The notes under the pieces: generated by a model
Databases searched by the model: none
Told to the model about the DNA's origin: nothing
What the model saw: only the letters and a program-made list of their open reading frames with translations
Part shown: piece by piece, positions 33,814 to 43,875 of the stretch
How positions within the stretch are numbered: position 1 is the stretch's first letter
Layout: each line of letters starts with the position of its first letter
Made by a program: the position numbers and the translations under genes
DNA from: Cladophialophora immunda
Lineage: Eukaryota; Ascomycota; Eurotiomycetes; Chaetothyriales; Herpotrichiellaceae
Length of the DNA stretch: 64,000 nt
Assembly: GCF_000835495.1 (NCBI RefSeq)
Contig: NW_015622546.1
Coordinates: 2,110,883 to 2,174,882, forward strand
Reading direction: 5' to 3'

Positions 33814-34637
33814 AAGATTGGCAGCCTCCTACAGCGGGCCTGAGAAGCTGCTCCACGATCGTTTCTTTGGCATATCGAGAGAGGCGAGCACACACCAGTG
33901 CCATTACCTAGTTTCTTGTGTTTTGACAGCGTTCCAAGCGTGTACTTTTTTCCCTCCAAGCTTTTCCCTACCCCGAAGCCAGGCATTTATTTTGCTGGAT
34001 ACCATAGCGCAGAATGCTACATAGTCATGCCAGAGAACTTTTCTGTCTACCTATGCACCTACTACCTAGTACCTACCCAGCTTCTGCGAAGCTGCGAAGC
34101 CGTTTTGGAGGTTCTTTCCCCTGGCCAATGGCTGCGTACTGGGATGGACTGTATAGCACCCAGCTTATATAGGCACCCAAGCAGAGAAATCTTGAACCGA
34201 CCACCTGCAGGTATGTAGCACCCCAACTACACAAATGAAAAGGAGCGAACGGGGGCTCAGGGAGCCTCATTCAATCAGGATCTACCACTCGCCGAGTGTC
34301 GAGCGTCGAGAGCCTGTAACCTTGTACCTACTGTACTCGGTATGTATGGAGTTGGTGAAGGCGCGTAAGTAGCGAGATACATAACGCGCATATGGCCTCT
34401 GGATACACGCTCTATATCTCGTGCCATGACATGGGCTACGTATAGGATTCTTCCGTATATGAGGGCCCCAAGCCTGCAAGCGCCCCAGGTCCCTCTAGCG
34501 ACCAATATCGATATCCTAGATGCTCTATCTCTCCCTTCCACATTATGTGCTCGTGTACCCATATGCTTCAGTGCGTGCGACCCCGTCCCCACAATGGAGC
34601 TCGATCATTTAAAAGCCGACGCTCAAAGCCTGGGCAT
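33814..34637. other. Convergent intergenic region with TACCTA-rich tract
   Basis: 824 bp between two 3' ends. A cluster of CTACCTA/ACCTAC motifs lies at 34047-34077, with more GTACCTAC near 34324. No gene is seen. Confidence 0.55.
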
Positions 34638-36371
34638 TCAATAGCCCAGTCCGTAGCCCTTGACGCGGGAGAAATAAAAGGGCTTGTCGTTTCTCAGGTG
34701 GAACTCGGCCCAGTCGTTGGTGAGCACGTTGTAGCTCCAGAACCCTTTCCACACCAGCTTGTTGTTCTTGGTGGTGTGCCTTGAGCGCGCGGAGCCCGCG
34801 GACTTCAGGGACAGGTGCATCGTATACATGTATCGTGGGCCGGCGCCCTCGGTTTCGATGTGCAAGTCGCCTGGAGACATGGTGGGTGTAGGGTTGGAAG
34901 ATGGGGCTGTATGGTCTTGGCCGTGGCTCGGGTTCGTAGACTCCGAGGCTGGGAAGTCGAGGCTCGGGTGACATAGGCGCCAGCGGCCCCGGAGAGCGTG
35001 TTTCATGACATCTCGGGCAGATGGCGGGGGTGCGGCTGTGTTGGTGCCAGCTCCGCTGCCGGCGGCTGCGCTAGCAGATGAGCCGGAGTCTTTGAGGAGG
35101 GCGGGTGCAGAGGAGGTGAAGTTCAAAGGGTGTGCTGCTTCCTTCTTTCCCGAGCGGACGAAGGTCAGGTTCTCTGGTGTCAGGTGATGGACCACTTCAA
35201 TGGGCTCGTTGGTGGTGAGAAGAGATATGCAGGTACCGTCGCGGAAGAAGCGCAGGTACCTGTAATACGTGACGATGTGGACCGGGTTGGTCCAGGTGCT
35301 TGCTGTGACAGAAGCAGCACCCGGCCGAGTGTAGTTAACAGTAGAGATGTACACGCCCGTGAAGCGAATGCGGGGATAGTTGTGGAAGACTTCTCGCCAG
35401 ATGGTGTCCTTTGGGAATGGAAGTTCCGTCACACGTAAAGGAGAGGACGAGTCCCCATCTGCAGGATCCTCATCTAGTGCGCGGAAGGTGATTTCGCGAC
35501 CTTGCAAGTCGGTGTTGAAGTCGTATCGTTGACCGGCGAGACCAAACTCAGGACCCAGCGCCACACATTTCCAAACGGCGTTATCGGTTGTGACATGATA
35601 TGCCAGCTTCTTGCAGACCAAAGATAGCCGAACAAAAATGGCTGGATCGCGGATTGCTACGTGTTCTAGCAACTCCAACAATACTTCTGTGGGGAGTTTC
35701 TTGATACCGCAAGGCGGAGGACGGTCACCTTCAATGACGGGCGGTGCAGCTTCAATTTGAGCGTGCGCAAAGGTGTTGATCAGTTGAGCAAAAGTGAGAG
35801 TCTCTGGGCCAGGTTCTTTGAGGGAGTGGTGGGCGGTGGAAGGGACGGTGACAGGAGCGTTGGAAGGGTTTGGGTTGGATGTCTTTGACTTGGCTGTCTG
35901 AGGAAAATGCTTGTTCTTGTATGATTGATCAACCTTTGAATCGAGCTTGTACGCCTTGCGGTAGTGGGAGAGACTGTCGCCCAAATTCCCCTGACTCTCC
36001 TTCTCGACGGCGCGCTCGAAATGTTCCAACGCGCTGATGGGTTCTTTCTTGGACGAGGCACTCGCAGTGAAATCATCGTCGTCCACATTATGGATTTTCA
36101 GTGTTTCTGTGCGCTGCTGGATCGTGGCCAAGCTGCTACCGCGGGCCTGATCTGCATCGCTATAGTGGTCGGAATCCTCCTGTTTAATATCTGCCGCTGG
36201 ATGTCGAGTTGGGGGCTTGTTGACGGGTCTCTCGGGTCGGCCATCGCTGGTCCTTCTCTGTCTGTGCTGTGCTGATGATAGAGGCTTCTTCTCCGGCTTT
36301 CTTGTGCGGGCACTGACTTCTTCTTTCCATTGCTGGCGGAATTGTTCAAGTTCTGACGCCTGTTCGGCCAT
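34638..36371 (-). CDS. pof7: F-box protein of the Pof7/Hrt3/FBXO9 family
   Basis: One exon of 577 aa. A disordered charged N-terminus is followed by a TPR/MIT-like helical pair (about 110-145, ALEHFERAVEKESQGNLGDSL and HYRKAYKLDSKVD) and an F-box (about 224-270, KKLPTEVLLELLEHVAIRD to VCKKLAYHVTTDNAVWK). The C-terminal beta-rich domain is typical of this family: TIWREVFHNYPRIRFTGVYIS, RYLRFFRDGTCISLLTTNEP and the ending YFSRVKGYGLGY. A Ser/Ala-rich insert interrupts it at about 430-450. Family members are substrate receptors of SCF ubiquitin ligases. It is divergent from the mitochondrial carrier gene, 564 bp apart. Confidence 0.9.
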   Translation of the reverse strand: MAEQASELEQFRQQWKEEVSARTRKPEKKPLSSAQHRQRRTSDGRPERPVNKPPTRHPAADIKQEDSDHYSDADQARGSSLATIQQRTETLKIHNVDDDDFTASASSKKEPISALEHFERAVEKESQGNLGDSLSHYRKAYKLDSKVDQSYKNKHFPQTAKSKTSNPNPSNAPVTVPSTAHHSLKEPGPETLTFAQLINTFAHAQIEAAPPVIEGDRPPPCGIKKLPTEVLLELLEHVAIRDPAIFVRLSLVCKKLAYHVTTDNAVWKCVALGPEFGLAGQRYDFNTDLQGREITFRALDEDPADGDSSSPLRVTELPFPKDTIWREVFHNYPRIRFTGVYISTVNYTRPGAASVTASTWTNPVHIVTYYRYLRFFRDGTCISLLTTNEPIEVVHHLTPENLTFVRSGKKEAAHPLNFTSSAPALLKDSGSSASAAAGSGAGTNTAAPPPSARDVMKHALRGRWRLCHPSLDFPASESTNPSHGQDHTAPSSNPTPTMSPGDLHIETEGAGPRYMYTMHLSLKSAGSARSRHTTKNNKLVWKGFWSYNVLTNDWAEFHLRNDKPFYFSRVKGYGLGY

Positions 36372-36935
36372 GATGGCCTTCCCTTACGTAGTGGTTGTGG
36401 TGGGAGAGTGGAGATATGTCATCCGGCGAGGAAAGAGTCTCACTTAGTGAGATGAATCACCTCAAGGTTATACACCCTGTGGGCCAATAGCAAGGCACGG
36501 TACCGGGACAGGAATAATAGATGTCGTCAATATCTTTTGGCGCAATACCCACGGTGGGTGACTGGGTGAGTCAATGAACCTGGGGGCCCCAAGGAATGAG
36601 TGGCGTTGGAAAAGGTACGTACCTGTGCTCGCTGCTTATCTAATTGCCGTGTTATCGCCGGCGCTACCATCGAGTGGCTCGGCTCGCTTGCCCGATTGAA
36701 CTCGCCCGATAGCGGCCGAGCATTGTTCGGTCTTTCCTCCTCTGACGAACTTTTTGGCGGCAGCTCAATTTCTCATCCATGCACCAGCCAAAAGTCTCCC
36801 ATGTCATAATTGCCTCCTCACGCCCTTCGTCCTATATCTTCTACCTAGACAGATGCACGAGCCTTGAGACTGATCCCGTACAAAACAAGCTCTGCTCTGC
36901 ATCAGTCTGCACTCGTCTAGGCTTCTCCGGCTTGA
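36372..36935. promoter_or_regulatory. Divergent promoter region, F-box gene and mitochondrial carrier
   Basis: 564 bp separate two divergent start codons. No specific element is identified; promoter role is inferred from position. Confidence 0.5.
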
Positions 36936-38379
36936 ATGTCCTACTCATTCACTGCGGAACCTGCGCAGTCGCTTGACGAGCATCCCCTCTCTCAACACGC
37001 GCTTGGTCACGATGCCCAACAACAACCACAAACAGAGGGACAACGGCATGACAGAGTACCGGTCTCGCAACAGGATACCGGCAACATGTCAGGCTCTAAT
37101 ACCATTGAGATAACCACCACTCAACGCATGATCTCCGCCACCTGGGGGAGTATCTTGACCTCACTGCTTGGTATGTCACGATTCTCAGTACGACATACCA
37201 CTGTCCCTTACTGACCCCTGCACAGTAACACCGCTCGATGTTGTGCGTGTACGGTTGCAATCGCAGCAAGCTCCTCCGCCCTCGAATCTCTCCCGTTTCC
37301 CTGCCTATTCTACAAACTTCAAACAGCTTCCGCCCGATCTCGGCGTCAACTCATGTTGTCGAGAGGTGTTTTTTGTCGGAAACAATGGTCAGTTCTGCCT
37401 TGCAGGAAACGGCTCCGCACAGGGGTCATCAGCACTCGCAGCTGAATGTGCCGTTGAAGAAACACAGCGGAAGACCTTCAATTCAACCCTTGACGGCCTG
37501 AAGAAGATTGCAAGGAACGAAGGCTATTCAACGTTGTGGCGGGGGCTCTCTCCGACGTTGCTGATGGCCATTCCTGCCAACGTCATTTACTTCACGGGCT
37601 ACGACTGGCTCCGCTACCACCACAACAGTCCCATCAGGAAGATCTCGTCCGACACCTACGCCCCTCTCGTTGCCGGTTCCATCGCGCGAGTAGCAGCTGC
37701 CATTGCAGTCTCACCCATCGAAATGTTCCGAACTCGGATGCAAGCGGTCTCTGGGATCGACACGGGCGTATTCAAAGAAACGCTACTTGGCTTGCACCGG
37801 ATGACGCAGACCCAGGGATACACCTCCCTATGGCGTGGGTTGACCCTAACCATGTGGCGAGATGTGCCCTTTTCCGGCATCTATTGGTGGGGATACGAAG
37901 CAATCCGGAATAAATTGACTGATGCTCGACAATTGGCGAACGGCCAACATCTTGACCCTGCCCGCTCCATGACCGGTGGACGAACAGCTCAAGCTCTCGA
38001 AAACCACACAACCACTTTTGTCGACAGCTTCGTCGCTGGCGCAGGTTCCGGTGCGGTTGCTGCTTTCGTCACCACTCCCTTCGATGTCGGCAAGACTCGT
38101 CAGCAAGTTTATCACCATGCCGGAGACGACGCCCCCTCCGTGGTGGCCGCAAGAGAGGCTGCCAAAGCCGGCAAACATATTCCAGAGGAATTGTCGATAC
38201 CACGCTTTCTGTACCACATTTTCACCGAGGAAGGCATGAGTGGACTATTCAAGGGATGGGCGGCACGATGTTTAAAAGTGGCACCCGCATGCGCAATTAT
38301 GATCAGCAGCTATGAAGTGGGCAAGAAGTGGGCCAAGACGGTGAACGAAAAGAAGGAAGAGAGGAAGGCTATGTCTTGA
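36936..38379 (+). CDS. MTM1: Mitochondrial carrier, Mtm1/SLC25A39-40 type
   Basis: Two exons (36936-37170, 37226-38379; 55-nt intron) give about 462 aa. Three mitochondrial-carrier repeats carry the PX[DE]XX[KR] signatures TPLDVVRVRL, SPIEMFRTRM and TPFDVGKTRQ. The long loop after the first helix contains GVNSCCREVFFVGNNGQFC and a further Cys, which identifies the Mtm1/SLC25A39/40 branch. That branch is known for mitochondrial glutathione import in animals and for manganese/iron-sulphur homeostasis in yeast; the human loop cysteines bind a [2Fe-2S] cluster that controls stability. The N-terminal 60 residues are polar and Gln-rich, with no obvious presequence, as usual for carriers. Confidence 0.93.
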
Positions 38380-38922
38380 TTTCTCGAGGTCGAGCAGATT
38401 CCTATCTCAGGAAGGAAAAGGGCGAATTGTTTTCGTGACGACTATGAGTTCATTCAATGAATTGTACCACTATCAGCGGCCTGGTTTTCGGCCCTCTAAT
38501 GTACAGCACTGGGCGCGGCGTTGGCGGAATTCTTCTTAGCTAGAGCATCATGAACTCCACTGGCGAAGGGAAGAGCGCATTACAAGGTGATGCCGTTCAA
38601 TTTCACTCTCCGTTCTATGCATGCTTGTCCCCTATGGCAGTCTTTTGTTCCTGGTGATAACTCCGTGAAGTAAGCGCTGCGAGATCGTCAAAAATCAATC
38701 CCACTCCCAAATTTAAGATCCCTAGGCAGTGCGTATGAGCTCTGTCACCGTCAAGCTAAAAAATACACGTACTCATAAGACACTCATTACCACTCCTGTT
38801 ATGCACCTACTGCCATCCACCTACTGCCATTCCAGCATGTTGAAATAGGTAGCTCCATTTCAACCATATCAGGGTCGTTTACACATATAGAATCCTCTCG
38901 CGCCTCCCCTCTCAACCGCGTT
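38380..38922. other. Convergent intergenic region
   Basis: 543 bp between two 3' ends. Two near-identical 14-mers (ACCTACTGCCATCC and ACCTACTGCCATTC) lie in tandem at 38805-38832. No gene is seen. Confidence 0.55.
38805..38832. repeat. Tandem 14-bp repeat, two copies
   Basis: Copies differ only in the last two bases and lie between two converging genes. Confidence 0.85.
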
Positions 38923-41214
38923 TTAGATTTGTGACATCACCGCGGCCTGGGCGACCATCGAGGCCGCCGCCTTCGCACCGCCCGTCGCCAAATCCCGCGC
39001 CCTGTACTTCCTCACGAGCGCGTCGCGCTCCTCCTTCTTCCGCCGGGCGTACTCTGGGTCGTTCAGCGGGCACCGCGGCTCGACGTCCGGTCCCGGACAC
39101 GTGTGCGGCATGTGTTCGTCGCGGCACCGGTGCCGCCGCCGGTTCAGCGGGCATTTGGGGTCGACGCACGTGCAGGGGTGGTGGCTCGGGTTGCCGTCGT
39201 CGGCGGCGGCGCACACGTGCGTCGCGGCCGCGATGGGGCACTTCTTGTGCCAGCACGGGTGCTCTGCCGCGATGTGGTGGTGGTGGTTGTCCCCGTACGT
39301 CCGGAGCCGCATGTGTGCGTGCGGGTAGTGCTCGTGGTCATCGGGCTGGTCGGGGTTCTGTGGGTTGGAGGGCTGATTGGGGTTGGAAGGATGGCTTGGG
39401 TTCGAGGGCTGGCTTGGATGCGACGGCTGGTTTGGATAGGACGGGTGATTGGGGTTCGACGGTTGACTAGGATGGGATGGCTGATTGGGATTTGGCGGTT
39501 GGTTGGGACAGGACGGCTGGCTGGGCGGGCTAGCGTTCTGGTATGGAGGGTTGCTGGTTTGGCAAGGAGGCTGAGAGGAGGGCGGATTGCCGTTGTGGCA
39601 GGGTGGCCCGCCATCGTTCAACTTGTCCGGGGGGTTCGAGAACAGCGACTGGTTATCACAGCTGTCGTCGCTGGGAGCTTCTGAACCCGAGTCTTCATCC
39701 ATGTCGCGGTCGTGGTCATCAGTAGTCCTCGTGTGTTTGGGTGGGTGATGATGGGTCGGAGGCAGAGGCGGCGGGAAACTGAACCAAGGTACACGGTCCG
39801 GGTTGGGAGCTGGTGTCTCTTGTACTGTTGTCGTTGTGGAGTGCTTCGGATCATGCGAGCAATCTGAGGAGTGGTCTTTGTCGTGATAGTGATGGCGTTT
39901 CCCACGCCGCTTGTAGCAGTATTTGTAGATTATATAGGCAATGCCACTCAAGAGGAGAAGTCCAACCACGCTGCTAACAGTACCCTCGACAATTTGGGGC
40001 ACGTTGTTTTCCTTCGGCGGGTCGCCAACGCCAACTGTGCAGTTCTCTGGTGGCAGGTTCGAGGTCACCCCAACGACGAAGATAGAATTCTTGTCGGCAT
40101 TGTCGGCCGTGACCTTGACATCAATCGTGTCGGTACTGGGAGCAATGACAGAGAACCCGCTGGAATAGTAGCTGGAATAGTAGTCCGCTTGGCCTTTGGC
40201 GAGGGTCTTGCCCCCGGAAACAATTTGAACCGCCAGGGTGCCGGCATTGACGCTTTGAACATTGAACGTAAGTTGCTCCTTGGCCCTTGCACTGTAAGTC
40301 ATGGTTTGCGTCTCAGAGCCTGAGATGAAGTGTGACGCATCGAGGCCAGCCAACAAAGTGGTAGTATCTCCGTCTGGGTTGTCATTTTTGGTAAGACCAT
40401 TGACGATGATGCCGTCAATAAACTCCTTTGAAGCGTTGTAGTTCTGTATGGTAAAATATCTTCCGCCGGAGTGCATGATCGCGGAAAGAACATCTGTGTC
40501 CTGCAGACCGGAAGAGTCGTCCAGGAACCCAAATGCCACTCTGATACCCAGGCTGGTAGCACGATCAATTTGATCCACAAGATCTGAAGTACTCGAGTCC
40601 TGGGAGAAGGTCAGCGTCACTGAAACAGGAATCTTTCCAGAGGTCAAGATGTCTAGAATGATTTGTGAGAGACAGATGAAGGCGGAGGGTTGCTCAAGAG
40701 GGCATCGCAACCTGACAAAGGTGGGTTGATATGAACGTACCTCTCCGTCGGTAAAGACTAGGATGCCACTTCGACCAGCGGTATCCCCAGTGTTGGCCGC
40801 GGTGAGTTGTTTAATGGCCATTTGAACACCACCGGCGATATATGTGCCCCCCTCTGCGCCGATTTGCGCAAGCGAGCTGGCAGCCGCATCGGGGTCTCCA
40901 AGTGGATAGTCCAGGTAGGCTTCGTCGTCAAAGTTGATGACGGTGACCTTATCTTGCTTCTGGGTACTGGTTACCTCGCTCTTGGAAATAAGCCAGTCGA
41001 GGACCATTTTTGCAGCGCTGAGGCGATAATTGTAAGGATCTGACTCTTCCATAGACCCAGAGCTGTCGATTACCAGGGCGATCTTGCGATCGCCATTGTT
41101 TGAATTGACTCGGAGGTTTGTGCAAACCGGGGCCGAGTCTCGCGGAAGGAGATAAGCATCGGAAATGCTCGCAAAAAGAATAATGAATGGCAAGCACAGA
41201 ACGGTGGGAAACAT
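38923..41214 (-). CDS. Single-pass membrane VWA-domain protein with Cys/His-rich cytosolic tail
   Basis: Two exons (41214-40741, 40599-38923) give about 716 aa. The 141-nt intron (40600-40740, GTACGT...CCCAG) is stop-free and in frame; removing it joins ILVFTDGE directly to DSSTSDLVDQI, as a VWA fold needs. A signal peptide (about 1-20) is followed by a VWA domain with an intact MIDAS (DSSGSM, D50/S52/S54), a second beta-sandwich-like region, one TM helix (about 366-390, SSVVGLLLLSGIAYIIYKY) with basic stop-transfer residues, a long Pro/Asn/Gln/Ser repeat tail (NPNQPSHPSQP type) and a C-terminal cluster of Cys and His. An integrin-like adhesive or sensing role at the cell surface is inferred. 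I know no characterised homologue. Confidence 0.85.
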   Translation of the reverse strand: MFPTVLCLPFIILFASISDAYLLPRDSAPVCTNLRVNSNNGDRKIALVIDSSGSMEESDPYNYRLSAAKMVLDWLISKSEVTSTQKQDKVTVINFDDEAYLDYPLGDPDAAASSLAQIGAEGGTYIAGGVQMAIKQLTAANTGDTAGRSGILVFTDGEVRSYQPTFVRLRCPLEQPSAFICLSQIILDILTSGKIPVSVTLTFSQDSSTSDLVDQIDRATSLGIRVAFGFLDDSSGLQDTDVLSAIMHSGGRYFTIQNYNASKEFIDGIIVNGLTKNDNPDGDTTTLLAGLDASHFISGSETQTMTYSARAKEQLTFNVQSVNAGTLAVQIVSGGKTLAKGQADYYSSYYSSGFSVIAPSTDTIDVKVTADNADKNSIFVVGVTSNLPPENCTVGVGDPPKENNVPQIVEGTVSSVVGLLLLSGIAYIIYKYCYKRRGKRHHYHDKDHSSDCSHDPKHSTTTTVQETPAPNPDRVPWFSFPPPLPPTHHHPPKHTRTTDDHDRDMDEDSGSEAPSDDSCDNQSLFSNPPDKLNDGGPPCHNGNPPSSQPPCQTSNPPYQNASPPSQPSCPNQPPNPNQPSHPSQPSNPNHPSYPNQPSHPSQPSNPSHPSNPNQPSNPQNPDQPDDHEHYPHAHMRLRTYGDNHHHHIAAEHPCWHKKCPIAAATHVCAAADDGNPSHHPCTCVDPKCPLNRRRHRCRDEHMPHTCPGPDVEPRCPLNDPEYARRKKEERDALVRKYRARDLATGGAKAAASMVAQAAVMSQI

Positions 41215-42713
41215 GGCGATTACACAGACGTTGGACTACCACCAGTTAGCTTTCTCTGCACGTAGTCCACGAGGGTCGCTTTGACTCTATATGTTCGAGA
41301 AGATGGCCTGTCGCCTGGGCATCAGCCTCGATTCTGGCCAAAAAAGACGACAACCCCCAAGCAGTTGGCGCGCTGTGTGGATTGCCATTTTCGTCGAGGC
41401 AACTTCCACATGAAGAAGCGATGAAGTACTCCGTACACGAGACGGGAGACTGGCGAAAGAGATGAGATTGACTCATTGGAAGGAGAAGCAGAGTCTCGAC
41501 CATAGTTCCGTCGGGTGCTGCTTGTCCACGGCTGAAAAGTCTCAGGATCAAGGCTCGGTTTTCAGGCTCCGTGGCTGGCACTGCGACAAACTAGTGAATT
41601 GTCAAGAATGGCGTTCGTATTGCAGCCTTGATTCCTTGTGTGGTTTCTGTGAGTCTTTCAGCCATACCCAATCTAGAAGCAGTCGGTCAAGGAAACTAGA
41701 TAGCATTGTTGCAGGAATCAACCCGTTCTCTGCATGCAGACTCAAGTCCTCGTATCGCAGGGGCCAGATTCGCTAACAGAGTTCGAGTTCTCCCTATGGC
41801 GTCCCTGAAGTGAGTCCAGGTCTTTCCATCGGGGTTATTCGCCATGTGTCGTCGGCAATTTCACGAGAGTCAGTCAAAACGTGTGAGCTTCAGCCTTATC
41901 ACGGTCTTGGCTGCGATCTCGTCTGTGCACAAACTTAGAGCCACGAGCCAATCCGTAGCGTGGAAGTTCGGAGACGTCAGGGGAATCACACTGGAGGCAG
42001 CGCATGGAATCCCTTTTTCCTCAGCTTGGGATCCCCTGCGTAGGACACCGACACTCTGGCAGCCGCTGAAGATGCAGGTTTCGAAGTTGGCCAGAACGTC
42101 GGCCTGGTGGAAATTGGACAAGGCGGAGTTTCTCTTGGCGATCACAGGGATTCGATGAAGCTTGTGTCGCGAGGTCGGTGAGGCTGAAAGATGCGCCCGG
42201 AATTCACGGGGCAGACAGTGGCCGAAGCTTTTGCCAAGAGTCTTGGCTAGTATCAAGGCACCAGGGCGGGATGTGCCTCGAGCCCCTTTCCACCATCTGG
42301 GGTCCCATTGGCCCTGCCAGACTTCATCCCCTCGTGTCTCCTCCAGGAGACTATACGTTCCAAATATATCAGCAAACTGGCGTGCCATCCAGGGTGTGCA
42401 CCATGAAGCGTTCGTATTTCTGCAGCCCTTTTGCTGTGGCAATTTCCCATTCTGTCATGCGAAAGACTCACTTGTGTAAGTTCCATCTTGGTCGAGACAC
42501 AGGGTGTTTGCTGCTGCGGTATATATAGACTGTACCAGCAATGGACTCCAGCTCAGGTGTCCTTGAGTATTTCAACCCGTTCGTTCTGGTCAAAAATCCA
42601 AGTCACTCGTTGCATCCGCTTCCATAGACACATTCGTCTGCCTTCCACCCCCGTTCAACAGTCTTTGTTCTAAGCCCTTTCTCAAGTCTTTTCTACACAA
42701 CAACCGAGCCATC
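41215..42713. other. Divergent intergenic region
   Basis: About 1.5 kb between divergent genes. The 190-codon minus-strand open frame at 41870-42442 shows no family features and is not called. A TATA-like TATATATA lies at 42520-42527, 187 bp before the MARVEL-like gene. Confidence 0.5.
42520..42527 (+). promoter_or_regulatory. TATA-like element of the MARVEL-like gene
   Basis: TATATATA lies 187 bp upstream of the start codon at 42714 and is followed by CT-rich sequence, a common arrangement of strong fungal promoters. Confidence 0.5.
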
Positions 42714-43492
42714 ATGCCTTCTGGAGAAGGGTACTCTGTTGTCCCCGTGCAGCGAGCCTTCCTGCCCCTCAGGATCATTCAGATGGTCTTCACCGTCATT
42801 GTCTTTGGAATTGCGTGCTACCATCTTTCCCTGGCACCGAACTATGATGTGGGTTTCCACCCTCAAATGTCTAGAAACGTTTGTCTGACTTGTCGCAAGG
42901 CTGGTGGTATAAGTCTTTTCACCGCCCTCGCAACCATCATCTTCCTGATCTACTGGTTCGTGGCAAACAGCCCAGCCAACACCAACCTTTACAATTACTG
43001 GGCTTTCTTCGCCGTCGAGCTCTTCGTCCTCATCTTTTGGCTCTGCACATTTGCCCTTGACGCCGACAAGGTTTCCTTGTATGTCCAGGCTACAAGCTAT
43101 AGCTATGATGGCACCGACTATTCTGGCGATGGTACGACCAGTGGCAGCGGCTCTGTCTGCTACGATGGCGTCTGCGTCAGCTATAAGCGCGGCCTCCATT
43201 ACAAACGTGGTCTCGTCAAGCGATCGACTGACCCCATATCTGCGACGCTATATGTCGCCCTTGCACTCTCGGTGATCAACTTGCGAGTACTCCCACATCG
43301 TTGACCCAATGTCTTTGTGCGCTAACAGAATGCAGCATCTTGTTCGGCGTCACCTTTACCCTCTACACCATCAACATGTTCCGACATCGGGCGGCTCTTT
43401 CCAATGCTAAAGGCAACAATATCGCCATGAACAATGGCCACGGAGCAGCCAGCCGGATGGAGAAGGGGGTGGTCATGAATGGACATCAGTGA
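42714..43492 (+). CDS. MARVEL-like four-TM membrane protein
   Basis: Three exons (42714-42848, 42900-43282, 43336-43492) give about 224 aa. TM1 (IIQMVFTVIVFGIACYHL), TM2 (GGISLFTALATIIFLIYWFVA), TM3 (YWAFFAVELFVLIFWLCTFAL) and TM4 (LYVALALSVINFILFGVTF) follow the MARVEL pattern. TM4 is only complete if the second intron is a GC-AG intron (43283-43335, GCGAGT...GCAG, branch CTAAC); no GT donor restores frame. The first intron is 51 nt, in frame and stop-free. The loop between TM3 and TM4 is long, contains a CYDGVC pair and dibasic KRG motifs, and probably faces outside. The C-terminus is short, basic and cytosolic. Fungal MARVEL proteins act in membrane apposition and secretion; the specific role is unknown. 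Confidence 0.85.
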
Positions 43493-43875
43493 ACGAACTG
43501 CTTTGGTGTGTTGAACTTAGCCTTCCGGTACAGGTTATGACATGATCAGGATGAGTTCTAAAGTGCTTTGGTCTTTTCATTAGGAGGAGTGCAGAACATG
43601 TGTCTCGCCATATAACTGTTTATCTGTTTGTCTGTCTATAAATCAAGAAAGTCTAGAGCAATGAGGAAGGATGGATAGCGAAGTTGTGCACGGGATGAAA
43701 AGAATCTTATCATGGTCTATCTGTCGCATTGTTAGGGATAGGAAGGTACTCGGTATATCATTATGCCGCCCATGAAAACGCCAAGGCTGACGGCATCAAC
43801 GACGCCTCCCCAGTCAATAGGCACCCCAGTCCCGTTATCAACGACTCCCACTAGACATGACTTCGGAACGCAATA
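43493..43875. other. Intergenic region
   Basis: 383 bp between two plus-strand genes. Nothing notable is seen beyond the expected 3' UTR and promoter space. Confidence 0.5.

Noticed and set aside
40600..40740. Uninterrupted 763-codon reading of the VWA gene
   Set aside because: The extra 47 residues break the VWA fold exactly at FTDGE|DSS, and the ends are good splice sites; the spliced form is preferred.
41870..42442. 190-codon minus-strand open frame
   Set aside because: No family resemblance, no supporting promoter or intron signals, and odd amino-acid composition.
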